Shown here: positions 1 to 7,186 of the stretch, one piece after another
Layout of the letters: the number at the start of each line of letters is the position of its first letter
How positions within the stretch are numbered: position 1 is the first letter of the stretch
DNA from: Clostridiales bacterium
Lineage (GTDB): Bacteria; Bacillota; Clostridia; Christensenellales; Aristaeellaceae
Reading direction: 5' to 3'
Assembly: GCA_004556545.1 (NCBI GenBank)
Contig: SFGO01000003.1
Location: 1 to 64,000, forward strand
Length of the DNA: 64,000 nucleotides
Notes under the pieces: generated by a model
The model's database searches: none
What the model saw: the letters and a program-made list of their open reading frames with translations, nothing else
What the model was told of the DNA's origin: nothing
Translations under genes and position numbers: made by a program

Positions 1-380
1 TGGAGGTGCAGGAGGCACTGCTGCCACTCAATCGTCGCGGAGGACTACTGCCGTAGTCCCCGCTCGTTTCGTGACACACCTGCGGGTCGCTAACCGCCTT
101 CGGCGGTTGTGCCCACCGGGCACCCACTCCCCTCCGGTGCCTGCCGGGGTTATAGGGCGGCGAGAGGGAGCGCGCATCCAGTGGATGCAGCTGCCGAAGG
201 CAGCTAGCGACTGACAGCCGTCAACTGAAACGAGGATTTGGCACGGCAGTGCCAAAGACGACGATTAAGGTTGCGGAACGGAGCCCCTAACCCTTGTGCC
301 GCAGCACTTTCCCCGCGAACCAGCGTAGCGCTGTTTGCGGGCGACAACGGCCAACTTTGTTTTTTTCGACAGGCTGAAAA
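1..380. repeat. Dispersed repeat, copy A (interrupted)
   Basis: Positions 1-20, about 138-156 and 279-380 match the repeat at 49518-49657 closely and in the same order, but here the pieces are separated by extra DNA (21-137 and 157-278). The shared 3' block carries a strong imperfect hairpin, with arms around 311-323 and 327-340 (a CCCGCGAA arm against TTTGCGGG, and CAGCG against CGCTG). The A-to-G difference from copy B falls opposite a T, so pairing survives as G-T. The block ends in a T-rich stretch (359-367). The left end may continue outside the window. I see no protein-coding gene before 588. Function unknown; a structured RNA or a degenerate non-autonomous element are both possible. 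Confidence 0.7.
42..256. repeat. Cluster of seven short tandem hairpins inside repeat copy A
   Basis: Seven mostly perfect inverted repeats follow each other: 42-48/53-59 (7 bp), 92-98/102-108 (7 bp, around TTC), 109-114/118-123 (6 bp, directly abutting the previous one), 174-179/183-188 (6 bp), 189-195/199-205 (7 bp, loop GAA, again abutting), 212-215/220-223 (4 bp) and 237-244/249-256 (8 bp). Loops are 3-4 nt. They lie in the DNA that interrupts repeat copy A relative to copy B. The density looks like a folded RNA or a protein-binding array rather than chance. No known RNA family was recognised. Confidence 0.6.
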
Positions 381-492
381 CACCGAGTCGGTTTTTTCCA
401 AGAGAAGGGCGGATCAAACGTATTTTTGCCGCCCCCTATTCAGAGAAAAAAGGATGATACATGGCAAAAGAAAAAGAAAATTCGGAAAAAAC

Positions 493-521
493 TTGCTTTT
501 TTGCGCTCCATCGTATATAAT
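493..521 (+). promoter_or_regulatory. Probable sigma-A promoter of rpsF-ssb-rpsR
   Basis: TTGCTT (493-498), 17-bp spacer, TATAAT (516-521). The -10 is perfect and the -35 is weak. It lies 67 bp before the rpsF start. Confidence 0.55.
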
Positions 522-540
522 CCATTCTTGGCACATCCTT

Positions 541-561
541 GCGCCGCAGCGATTGCGGCGC
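541..561 (+). promoter_or_regulatory. Hairpin in the rpsF leader
   Basis: An 8-bp perfect stem (541-548 with 554-561, loop GCGAT) made of GCGCCGCA and its complement sits in the transcript leader just before the ribosome binding site (574-581). Many Bacillota rpsF operons carry an S6:S18-binding leader hairpin. The location and the CCG content agree with that, but I could not match the full consensus, so the role is only suggested. Confidence 0.35.
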
Positions 562-587
562 CATAAGTCCAAGAGGAGGTGAAAGGA

Positions 588-992
588 ATGAATAGGTACG
601 AACTGACCTACATCATCGACACTGCGCTGGAGGAAGAAGCCCGCAAGGAGCTGATCGAAAAGGTGTCCGCTCTGATCGCCCAGAACGGCGGCGAAGTGGA
701 AAAGATCGATGAAACGTGGGGCAAGCGCCGTCTGGCCTACCCCATCAACGACAAGCCCGAAGGCTACTACGTGCTGGTCACCATGCAGGCTCCCGCCGAA
801 CTGCCCAAGGAGATTGAACGCAACCTGCGGATCAACGAGAACGTTCTGCGCTCTCTGGTCATCAAGCTGGAAGAGAAGAAGCACAGCGTGAAGCCCCGCC
901 CCGTGCGCGTGCCCGTGGCCGCTCCCGTTCAGGAAGCTGCCCCCGCTGAAGAAGCGCCCGCCGCTGCTCCCGTTGAGACCCCCGCTGAATAA
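588..992 (+). CDS. rpsF: 30S ribosomal protein S6
   Basis: S6 is a small-subunit protein that binds 16S rRNA together with S18. The protein has 134 residues and opens MNRYELTYIID, typical of the family; the middle part holds the WGKRRLAYPIN segment. The tail after about residue 100 is a low-complexity Ala/Pro/Glu extension, common in Clostridia. The ATG at 588 is preferred over an in-frame GTG at 579 because AGGAGGTG (574-581) lies at correct spacing from 588 and overlaps the GTG. It is the first gene of the conserved rpsF-ssb-rpsR operon. Confidence 0.97.
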   Translation: MNRYELTYIIDTALEEEARKELIEKVSALIAQNGGEVEKIDETWGKRRLAYPINDKPEGYYVLVTMQAPAELPKEIERNLRINENVLRSLVIKLEEKKHSVKPRPVRVPVAAPVQEAAPAEEAPAAAPVETPAE

Positions 993-1006
993 GGATGGAA
1001 TAAGCG

Positions 1007-1426
1007 ATGAATAAACTGACCATCATCGGTAATCTGACCCGTGATCCGGAATCCCGCACCACGCCCAACGGCAATAATGTGTGCACGTTTACGGTGGCTG
1101 TCAACCGCCGCCGCTCCCAGAATTCCAACCAGCCGGAGGCGGATTTCTTCCGCGTGTCCGTGTTTGGCGTGATGGGGGAGAACTGCCAGCGTTATCTCGC
1201 CAAGGGCCGCAAGGTGGCGGTCGTAGGCCGTGTTTCCGCTTCCGCTTTCCAGGGCCAGGATGGAAGCCCCCGCGCTTCTCTGGAAGTTTTCGCAGAAGAA
1301 GTGGAGTTCCTGTCCTCCCGTTCGGATGATGGCGCAGCTTATACGCCCGCCGCTCCCGCTTCCAAGACCGCCGCGCCTGCGGACAACGGCTTCAAGGAAG
1401 TGGACGACGAAGACCTTCCGTTCTGA
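1007..1426 (+). CDS. ssb: Single-stranded DNA-binding protein
   Basis: The 139-residue protein begins MNKLTIIGNLTRDPESR, the usual SSB OB-fold start, with a core to about residue 105 (FRVSVFGVMGENCQRYL and similar). It ends in the acidic tip DDEDLPF, the C-terminal peptide by which SSB recruits repair and replication partners such as RecO and PriA. It coats single-stranded DNA in replication and repair. It sits 14 bp after rpsF and 51 bp before rpsR, the classical Bacillota arrangement, and is probably co-transcribed with them. Confidence 0.97.
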   Translation: MNKLTIIGNLTRDPESRTTPNGNNVCTFTVAVNRRRSQNSNQPEADFFRVSVFGVMGENCQRYLAKGRKVAVVGRVSASAFQGQDGSPRASLEVFAEEVEFLSSRSDDGAAYTPAAPASKTAAPADNGFKEVDDEDLPF

Positions 1427-1477
1427 ACAACTGTCCGGCTTTTAGCCGTTTGAGAATCTCCAAAGGAGGTATTGCCC

Positions 1478-1735
1478 ATGTCTGAGGATCGTGGAGAAAG
1501 AAGAGCGCCTCGTCCCCGTGGACGGAAGCCCCGCCGTAAGGTGTGCACCTTCTGCACGGATAAGATCGAGTACATCGATTATAAGGACGTTAACCGTCTC
1601 CGCCGTTTTGTGAACGAGCGCGGCAAGATCATGCCCCGCCGTATGAGCGGCAACTGCGCCAAGCATCAGCGTCAGCTCTCCGAAGCCATCAAGCGCGCCC
1701 GTGCCATCGCCTTGATGCCCTATTCCGTTGAGTAA
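1478..1735 (+). CDS. rpsR: 30S ribosomal protein S18
   Basis: The 85-residue basic protein contains [19 protein letters not shown] and the conserved C-terminal segment with [13 protein letters not shown], the RNA-binding helix of S18. It pairs with S6 on the small-subunit platform. ATG 1478 follows AAAGGAGGT (1462-1470) at ideal spacing; the in-frame TTG at 1472 is too close to that site. It is the last gene of the operon; two hairpin terminators follow. Confidence 0.97.
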   Translation: MSEDRGERRAPRPRGRKPRRKVCTFCTDKIEYIDYKDVNRLRRFVNERGKIMPRRMSGNCAKHQRQLSEAIKRARAIALMPYSVE

Positions 1736-1750
1736 CTGAATTGTGCGTCT

Positions 1751-1823
1751 CAGAGCCTTTTCGAAAGAAAGGGCTCTGTTTGCTGAAAACGCCCTGTTTT
1801 CGAAAGAAGACAGGGCGTTTTTT
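1751..1823 (+). terminator. Tandem terminators after rpsR
   Basis: First hairpin: 1751-1757 with 1772-1778. Second and stronger: a 10-bp perfect stem (1788-1797 with 1810-1819) followed by T1818-1823. Both hairpins share the TTTTCGAAAGAA loop sequence, suggesting duplication. Confidence 0.85.
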
Positions 1824-2036
1824 GCATGATAAAACACAGTTAATCGCCTTATAGCAAGCACACAGCGGCACAATGCGAACCGGCGCAGGGCATTTCCGCG
1901 CCGATTCGAAGCGTTTCGAGAAATGATCGAGAAATGATATCGAAATTTGGTTACAAATTCAGTCGGGTTTCCGGCATGAGTGCCAGCGGCTCTTTGCCAT
2001 ACGATTGAAGCATTGATTTTCATGAAATATAAGTAT
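1824..2036. other. Intergenic region with a short tandem repeat
   Basis: No gene is seen here. The only structure is a perfect 11-bp tandem duplication, TCGAGAAATGA at 1916-1926 and 1927-1937. It could be an operator or a chance duplication. Confidence 0.4.
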
Positions 2037-2065
2037 TTTACATACTTTTCCGCGCGCACTATAAT
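2037..2065 (+). promoter_or_regulatory. Sigma-A promoter of the MATE gene
   Basis: TTTACA (2037-2042), 17-bp spacer, TATAAT (2060-2065), 85 bp before the start codon. Confidence 0.75.
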
Positions 2066-2149
2066 GCTCTTGCAGAGGAAGAGCGCTGCTATACGCAAAT
2101 CAATCAATGGCTTGCCGATCTTGGCTCGCAGCCATAAGGGAGAATGCAG

Positions 2150-3556
2150 ATGAATGGTGCAAATCGCGCCCGAGGCTCCAACGCCTCCGCCATGGATATG
2201 ACCTGCGGCAGCATTCGCCGCAGGCTTCTGGCTTTTACCCTGCCTATTATGATGGGCAACCTGTTTCAACAGCTATACAGTATGGCGGATACGGCGGTGG
2301 TCGGACGCGGCGTGGGCGCGCAGGCGCTGGCCGCTGTCGGCGCTGCCAACCCTGTCACACAGCTTCTGCTGGGACTGATCATTGGCATGACGTCGGGAAT
2401 GTCCGTGGTGATTGCGCAGCATTACGGCGCAGGCAACAGAGGGCTTGCGCGCCGTGCCATTGCGAACGGCCTGTACTTGATACTGGCGCTCACCGCAAGC
2501 GTTACGGCGATTGGGCTGCTTTGCTGCCGGCGGCTGTTTCGGTTGATCCGCACGCCGGAGGAGCTTCTGGACGGAGCAGTGCTTTACGCGGCGATTCTTT
2601 TTGGAGGAACGGCGGCCTCCGCATTCTACAACTATGAGGCTTCCGTTCTTCGCGCCTTTGGAAGCAGTCTTGTGCCGCTGCTCTTCCTGATCATTGCTTC
2701 GCTGATGAATATTGCCCTTGACCTGATTTTTGTCATGGTCATGCACATGGGCATTGCAGGTGTGGCGGCGGCCACAGTGCTTTCCCAGCTTGTGTCGGCT
2801 GTCCTGTGTCTGTTCTATATGCGAAAGCGTGTGCCGGAGATCCGCATGACGCATGAGGATTGGACGCCGAGCCGAGCGCTGATGGCGCAGCACCTGAAAA
2901 CAGGCATTCCCATGGCTTTTTTTCAATCGCTGCTGGCTGTGAGCTTCCTGATTCTGCAATCGGCGCTGAACACGCTGGGAAGCTCGGATATGGCGGCCTA
3001 TACTGCCGCAAGCAAGATGGATACGCCGGTGTATCAGATTCTCGGTGCGTTCGGCACGGCGGTATCTACCTTTGTGGCGCAGAATTACGGCAAGGGCGAA
3101 CTGGGGCGCATCCGCGAGGGCGTAAGGAAAAGCCTGCAGATGACGCTGGCTGTCAGCATTGCCTTAACGGCCTTTGTCTATTTGCTCGGACAATGGTTTA
3201 TGACGCTGTTCATAGCGCCGCAGGAAAGCCGGATTCTCGCCTCCGGCCTGCGGTATATACACACTACGTCCCTCTTCTTTGGAATCCTTGGCGTGAACTA
3301 TGTTGTGCGCTTTGCGCTCATCGGCGTGGGCAAAACAATCATCCCCATGGCTGTCGGCCTATCCGAGATTGCGACACGCGCGGCTGTCACTTTCTTGCTG
3401 GTGCGCCAATTTGGCTTCACGGGGATGATCTTTGCCAGCCCGGCGTGCTGGTTCACTTCCACCGCGCTTTGCCTTGCGTGTTACCCCTCAATGATGAAAA
3501 AGGCATTTGTACAGCGAAAAATACTTCCGCAGCCTTCTGCAAATCTTGACGGCTAA
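2150..3556 (+). CDS. MATE family multidrug/toxin efflux transporter
   Basis: A 468-residue polytopic membrane protein with the usual MATE size and twelve predicted membrane segments. The N-terminal part reads IRRRLLAFTLPIMMGNLF and then QQLYSMADTAVVGRGVG, the hallmark of the family; the second half repeats the fold (PVYQILGAFGTAVSTFVAQN). MATE proteins export drugs and organic cations using an Na+ or H+ gradient; the substrate here is unknown. The start at 2150 is favoured over ATG 2144 because the Shine-Dalgarno-like AAGGGAGA (2136-2143) would touch 2144. It has its own promoter and is followed after 46 bp by a LysR gene on the same strand. Confidence 0.93.
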   Translation: MNGANRARGSNASAMDMTCGSIRRRLLAFTLPIMMGNLFQQLYSMADTAVVGRGVGAQALAAVGAANPVTQLLLGLIIGMTSGMSVVIAQHYGAGNRGLARRAIANGLYLILALTASVTAIGLLCCRRLFRLIRTPEELLDGAVLYAAILFGGTAASAFYNYEASVLRAFGSSLVPLLFLIIASLMNIALDLIFVMVMHMGIAGVAAATVLSQLVSAVLCLFYMRKRVPEIRMTHEDWTPSRALMAQHLKTGIPMAFFQSLLAVSFLILQSALNTLGSSDMAAYTAASKMDTPVYQILGAFGTAVSTFVAQNYGKGELGRIREGVRKSLQMTLAVSIALTAFVYLLGQWFMTLFIAPQESRILASGLRYIHTTSLFFGILGVNYVVRFALIGVGKTIIPMAVGLSEIATRAAVTFLLVRQFGFTGMIFASPACWFTSTALCLACYPSMMKKAFVQRKILPQPSANLDG

Positions 3557-3602
3557 GCGAGTTCCTGCTATGATCGTGACAGATGACAAGGAGGAACAAA
3601 GA

Positions 3603-4484
3603 ATGGAACTGCGGGTACTGCGTTATTTTCTGGCTGTCGCGCGGGAGCAAAACATTACCCACGCCGCAGAGGTGCTGCATATCACCCAGCCGACGCTCTC
3701 CCGGCAGCTCTCCATGCTGGAGGAAGAACTGGGCGTCAGGCTCATGGAGCGCGGCGCACGGAAGATCATCCTGACAAGCGAGGGAATGCTGCTGCGGCGC
3801 CGGGCGGAGGAGCTGGTGGCGCTGGCTGACAAGACCGAACAGGAGCTTGTCAGTCAAGGAAAAACGCTGGAGGGACGCATCAGCATCGGAAGCGGAGAAA
3901 TCGCCGCTGTATCTGCACTGGCCCGCTGCTGCGAGGCATTTCATGAAAAATATCCGCTCGTTGCCTTTGATTTACTGACTGCGAACGCTGACACTGTCAA
4001 GGAACAGATGGACAAAGGCCTGCTGGACGTAGGACTCCTGCTGGAGCCCGTCGACATGGACAAATATGATTATATCCGTATGGCGGAGCACGAGGAATGG
4101 GGAGTGCTCATGTGCCCGGACGATCCGCTGGCTGCGCAAAGCAGCCTGACGGCGGCAGAACTTGCGGCACTGCCGCTGATTATGCCGCGACGGCTGAGCG
4201 TACAGAGCGAGCTGGCCAACTGGTTTGGGAGCGAATATCTGCATCTGAACGTTCGCTTTACCAGCAACCTGAGCACGAATGCCGCTGTGATGGTGCAGCA
4301 GGGCTTGGGGTATGCCCTGGTGATCCAAGGTTCGCTGCCGTTCTGCAATGAACAGGAAATTGTATTCCGGCCCTTGTCGCCCGCGCTGGGGGCAAGCAGT
4401 GTATTGGCGTGGCGGCGTCAGCAGCCCTTCCCGCTGGCCGCCGCAAAATTCATTTCTTTTGCAAAAGATGCTTTTAAGGTATGA
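3603..4484 (+). CDS. LysR family transcriptional regulator
   Basis: The 293-residue protein starts MELRVLRYFLAVAREQNITH and has the LysR winged helix-turn-helix (residues about 1-60, including AAEVLHITQPTLSRQLSMLE), followed by an effector-binding domain (about 90-290). AAGGAGG (3588-3594) fixes ATG 3603; an upstream in-frame extension to 3507 overlaps the MATE gene and is unlikely. It precedes the exported flavodoxin cluster on the same strand, separated by 228 bp that holds a promoter-like sequence, so that cluster is the likeliest target. The effector is unknown. Confidence 0.93.
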   Translation: MELRVLRYFLAVAREQNITHAAEVLHITQPTLSRQLSMLEEELGVRLMERGARKIILTSEGMLLRRRAEELVALADKTEQELVSQGKTLEGRISIGSGEIAAVSALARCCEAFHEKYPLVAFDLLTANADTVKEQMDKGLLDVGLLLEPVDMDKYDYIRMAEHEEWGVLMCPDDPLAAQSSLTAAELAALPLIMPRRLSVQSELANWFGSEYLHLNVRFTSNLSTNAAVMVQQGLGYALVIQGSLPFCNEQEIVFRPLSPALGASSVLAWRRQQPFPLAAAKFISFAKDAFKV

Positions 4485-4504
4485 TACGACAGCTAAAATA
4501 GGTA

Positions 4505-4534
4505 TTGGACATATCGATGACAGCATACTATCAT
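4505..4534 (+). promoter_or_regulatory. Possible promoter of the flavodoxin cluster
   Basis: TTGGAC (4505-4510), 18-bp spacer, TATCAT (4529-4534). The region also has partly symmetric ATGATA/TATCAT elements (around 4481-4490 and 4525-4535) such as LysR proteins bind. Inference only. Confidence 0.4.
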
Positions 4535-4712
4535 AGAGGCAGCAGGAAGGTTTTTCCTGACTGCTTCTTTTGTTCCTATGGGGGATGGTATATGGCTGCC
4601 ATTACACGGCCGGAACCGGCTTGGAGGCTGACGGTACGATGAAAAGCCCATGCGCCGGGCGAATGACTCCATAGCCCGAAATGGAACGGACAAAATGAGG
4701 AGGGGTTTGAAC

Positions 4713-5303
4713 ATGAAAAAGTGGATTGCTGTACTGGCTGCTCTGATGCTGTGCCTATCCGTTGCCTGCGCGGAGGAGGGGGAAGCTGCCTTCACTCCAA
4801 CGGACTCGAACGTTCTGGTGGCGTGTTTTTCGGCAACCGGCAACACATGGCCGCTGGCGGAGTACGCTGCTGATTACCTGAACGCCGATCTGTTCCGCAT
4901 CGAGCCGGAAGAGCCGTATACGGACGCTGATCTCAACTACAACAACAATAGCTCCCGCGCCAACAGGGAAATGGAGGACGATACCTGCCGCCCCGCGCTG
5001 GCGGCGACGCTAGAGAATATGCCGCAGTATGACACCGTGATTCTCGCGTTCCCCATCTGGTGGGGGCAGGCGCCGCGCATCATTGAGACCTTCGTTGAAG
5101 CCCACGACCTATCCGGCAAGACGGTGCTGTGCTTCTGCACCTCCGGCGGCAGCGGCTATGGACGCACCGGCAGCATTCTTTCCGCGCTGACGGACGACAC
5201 AGTCACTTGGCTGGAGGGCCGTCGTTTCTCTGCGGGCACGTCCGCAGAGCAGATGCAGCAGTGGCTTCAGGAGATGGACATTGCGCCCTATGCGGCGGAA
5301 TAA
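4713..5303 (+). CDS. Exported flavodoxin
   Basis: The 196-residue protein starts MKKWIAVLAALMLCLSVACA, a basic-hydrophobic signal sequence of about 20 residues. Cleavage after ACA, or lipid attachment at the Cys, are both possible; the lipobox is poor. The rest is a flavodoxin fold: the FMN phosphate loop reads FSATGNTWPLAEY, the middle has FPIWWGQAPRII and the end has CTSGGSGYGRT. Flavodoxins carry one or two electrons on FMN and are usually cytosolic, so export is unusual. GAGGAGGGG (4697-4705) supports ATG 4713. First of three closely spaced genes (gaps 15 and 19 bp). Confidence 0.88.
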   Translation: MKKWIAVLAALMLCLSVACAEEGEAAFTPTDSNVLVACFSATGNTWPLAEYAADYLNADLFRIEPEEPYTDADLNYNNNSSRANREMEDDTCRPALAATLENMPQYDTVILAFPIWWGQAPRIIETFVEAHDLSGKTVLCFCTSGGSGYGRTGSILSALTDDTVTWLEGRRFSAGTSAEQMQQWLQEMDIAPYAAE

Positions 5304-5318
5304 AAGGAGGAATCATCA

Positions 5319-5648
5319 ATGGCTGTGAAGCAGACGGCAGGACGCGACGCGCTGGGCGAATTCGCCCCGAAATTCGCAGAATTGAATGACGACGTACTGT
5401 TTGGCGAGGTCTGGAGCCGTGAGGATAAGCTGTCCCTCCGTGACCGCTCCATCGTCACGGTGACGGCGCTGATGGCACAGGGACTGGTGGATTCGTCCTT
5501 TCAGTACCACCTGATGAGCGCCAAGAAGAACGGCGTAACCAAAGAAGAAATGGCCGAAATTCTGACCCACGCGGCCTTTTATGCAGGCTGGCCCAAGGCG
5601 TGGGCGGCATTCCGGCTGGCCAAGGAAGTCTGGAAGGACGAGGAATAA
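5319..5648 (+). CDS. Carboxymuconolactone decarboxylase family protein
   Basis: A 109-residue protein of the AhpD/carboxymuconolactone decarboxylase fold, seen from LSLRDRSIVTVTALMAQGL and the following helix EEMAEILTHAAFYAGWPKAW. It lacks the CxxC pair of AhpD-type peroxidase reductases, so a thiol redox role is unlikely. Members of this small subgroup are often found next to flavodoxins and short-chain oxidoreductases in gut anaerobes, but their reaction is not established. AAAAGGAGG precedes ATG 5319; it lies 15 bp after the flavodoxin gene and is very likely co-transcribed. Confidence 0.88.
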   Translation: MAVKQTAGRDALGEFAPKFAELNDDVLFGEVWSREDKLSLRDRSIVTVTALMAQGLVDSSFQYHLMSAKKNGVTKEEMAEILTHAAFYAGWPKAWAAFRLAKEVWKDEE

Positions 5649-5667
5649 CGCAGAAAGGATCGCGGCC

Positions 5668-6351
5668 ATGAAAGCGAAAAGAGCCATCAAAATCGGCGTA
5701 GATCTGGCCATGACGGCGCTGTTTCTCTGTCAGATGGGTTATCACATGATGGACAACCGCGCCCATGAGTGGCTGGGCATTGCGCTGTGCCTGCTGTTCA
5801 TCCTGCACCATGCGCTGAATGGCGAGTGGCATCGCGCCCTGTTTCGGGGAAAGTACTCCGCGCAGCGCCTTTTGCTGACGGCAGTTGATATACTGCTCGT
5901 GCTTTCCATGGCCGCGGTCATCGTCAGTTCCGTTATGGTATCCCGCCACGCTTTCAGCTTTCTTGGGCTTCATCTGCGCGGCCTTGGGCGGCAGCTGCAT
6001 AGGCCCGCCACCATGTGGGCGTTTGTGCTTGTGGGACTGCATCTGGGGCTGCATTGGAGCATGGTGCTGAACGCTGTGCGGAAAAAGACCAAGCGCAAGG
6101 CAGGCAAGGCTGCTGCTGCCGCGCTGTATGTTCTGTTGGTGCTGGCAGTTGGCTTCGGCGCATATCAGTTTGTTCATCGCGGCCTGTGGATGGAGCTGTT
6201 TCGCCTGCGGGAATTTGCCTTTCTTGATTACGGCGAAACGCTGCCGTATTTCCTTCTTTCCTATATGGCGATTCTCGCCCTGTGGACGGCTGGTTCGTAT
6301 TATTTGAGCAAACTGCTGAAAAACAGAAAAAAGTCCGTCAAGAGTGCTTGA
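5668..6351 (+). CDS. DUF4405-type six-helix membrane protein, possible cytochrome b-like
   Basis: A 227-residue membrane protein with about six hydrophobic segments. Histidines lie inside two of them (LLFILHHALNGEWH and VGLHLGLHWSM), with a further pair in HLRGLGRQLHRP. This spacing resembles haem-ligating cytochrome b-like proteins and the DUF4405 family; haem binding is inferred, not shown. AGAAAGGA precedes ATG 5668. It is the third gene of the exported flavodoxin cluster and could pass electrons across the membrane to it. Confidence 0.75.
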   Translation: MKAKRAIKIGVDLAMTALFLCQMGYHMMDNRAHEWLGIALCLLFILHHALNGEWHRALFRGKYSAQRLLLTAVDILLVLSMAAVIVSSVMVSRHAFSFLGLHLRGLGRQLHRPATMWAFVLVGLHLGLHWSMVLNAVRKKTKRKAGKAAAAALYVLLVLAVGFGAYQFVHRGLWMELFRLREFAFLDYGETLPYFLLSYMAILALWTAGSYYLSKLLKNRKKSVKSA

Positions 6352-6353
6352 GC

Positions 6354-6551
6354 ATGAATCGGCTTCTTGCGTTGGCAGCCATGCTGCCGCTTCCCATCAC
6401 ACTTCTGCTGCCGCCAGCCGGTGCACCGGCTGATGGGGACGCCCTACTTTTCATTCAAAGCGACTTCTTCCTGATGGGAAGCCCGGAAAGCGGGCCTTGG
6501 CGTGGTACGGATGAAACGCTGCACGCCGTTACAGGCGACTGCTTTCACTGA
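6354..6551 (+). pseudogene. Truncated SUMF1/formylglycine-generating-enzyme-like gene
   Basis: A 65-codon reading frame starts 2 bp after the DUF4405 gene. It encodes a short signal-like N-terminus followed by FFLMGSPESGPWRGTDETLH and AVTGDCFH, then stops. The MGSP...DE..H.V pattern is how SUMF1-type domains (formylglycine-generating enzyme family) begin; intact proteins continue for over 200 residues. Only this first part is present, so it is most likely a 3'-deleted relic. A short functional peptide cannot be excluded. Confidence 0.6.
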
Positions 6552-6584
6552 AAAAAAGTCTTGCGAAAAATTTTGAAAAAGTTG

Positions 6585-6613
6585 TTGACAAATGGAGGGG
6601 AGTAAGGTATTAT
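6585..6613 (+). promoter_or_regulatory. Promoter of the tRNA array
   Basis: TTGACA (6585-6590), 17-bp spacer, TATTAT (6608-6613), 38 bp before tRNA-Val. Strong sigma-A type. Confidence 0.8.
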
Positions 6614-6651
6614 ATAACACGTCGCCGCGATAAACGGTGATGAAAGGGCGG

Positions 6652-6727
6652 GGGAGCATAGCTCAGCTGGGAGAGCATCTGCCTTACAAGCAGAGGGTCA
6701 CAGGTTCGAGCCCTGTTGTTCCCACCA
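6652..6727 (+). tRNA. tRNA-Val (TAC)
   Basis: Acceptor GGGAGCA pairs with TGTTCCC; D arm GCTC-AGC-GAGC; anticodon loop CTTACAA between TCTGC and GCAGA; CCA encoded. First of five tRNAs. Confidence 0.97.
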
Positions 6728-6733
6728 AAAGAT

Positions 6734-6810
6734 GGCCAAGTAGCTCAGTTGGTTAGAGCGCCAGCCTGTCACGCTGGAGGTCGAGGGTTCGAGACCCTTC
6801 TTGGTCGCCA
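6734..6810 (+). tRNA. tRNA-Asp (GTC)
   Basis: Acceptor GGCCAAG with CTTGGTC; anticodon loop CTGTCAC between CCAGC and GCTGG; discriminator G and encoded CCA. Confidence 0.97.
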
Positions 6811-6814
6811 TTGT

Positions 6815-6890
6815 GCCTTGGTAGCTCAGTCGGTAGAGCAGTAGACTGAAAATCTACGTGTCGGTGGTTCGATTCCGCCCCAAGGCACCA
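6815..6890 (+). tRNA. tRNA-Phe (GAA)
   Basis: Acceptor GCCTTGG with CCAAGGC; anticodon loop CTGAAAA between GTAGA and TCTAC; encoded CCA. Confidence 0.97.
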
Positions 6891-6896
6891 TAGTGT

Positions 6897-6971
6897 GCGG
6901 TAGTAGCTCAGTGGTAGAGTGCCACCTTGCCAAGGTGGATGTCGCGGGTCCGAATCCCGTCTACCGCTCCA
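6897..6971 (+). tRNA. tRNA-Gly (GCC)
   Basis: Acceptor GCGGTAG with CTACCGC; anticodon loop TTGCCAA between CCACC and GGTGG; discriminator T and encoded CCA. Confidence 0.97.
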
Positions 6972-6977
6972 CACTTC

Positions 6978-7052
6978 GGTGCCATAGCCAAGCGGTAAGG
7001 CGAAGGTCTGCAAAACCTTTATTCCCCGGTCCGAATCCGGGTGGCACCTCCA
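6978..7052 (+). tRNA. tRNA-Cys (GCA)
   Basis: Acceptor GGTGCCA with TGGCACC; anticodon loop CTGCAAA between AGGT and ACCT; discriminator T and encoded CCA. Last of the array. Confidence 0.96.
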
Positions 7053-7087
7053 CCTTATCACTTTCAAAGTGATACCGAAACTCAATG

Positions 7088-7115
7088 AAAAAGCTCCGTG
7101 AAAACGGGGCTTTTT
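7088..7115 (+). terminator. Terminator of the tRNA array
   Basis: AAAAAGC...CCGT-GAAA-ACGG...GCTTTTT, a GAAA-capped stem ending in T7111-7115. A second inverted repeat follows (7125-7134 with 7163-7172, 10 bp perfect, then five T), perhaps a backup terminator. Confidence 0.8.
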
Positions 7116-7186
7116 CATTTGCTGTTTGCATGCCTTGCCGTTCCCGTGCTGGGAAACCGCGAGGCATGCAAATTTTTGGCTCTTTG

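Noticed and set aside
42..256. CRISPR-like array
   Set aside because: The hairpins differ in sequence and there is no constant repeat with unique spacers; no cas genes are in the window.
204..401. Minus-strand frame in repeat copy A, with a similar frame in copy B (49551-49760)
   Set aside because: The shared peptide (about 30 residues) only reflects nucleotide similarity of the repeat; there is no ribosome binding site, and the copies differ outside the repeat.
4540..4570. Possible terminator between the LysR gene and the flavodoxin gene
   Set aside because: Only a 4-5 bp stem with an interrupted T run; too weak to list.
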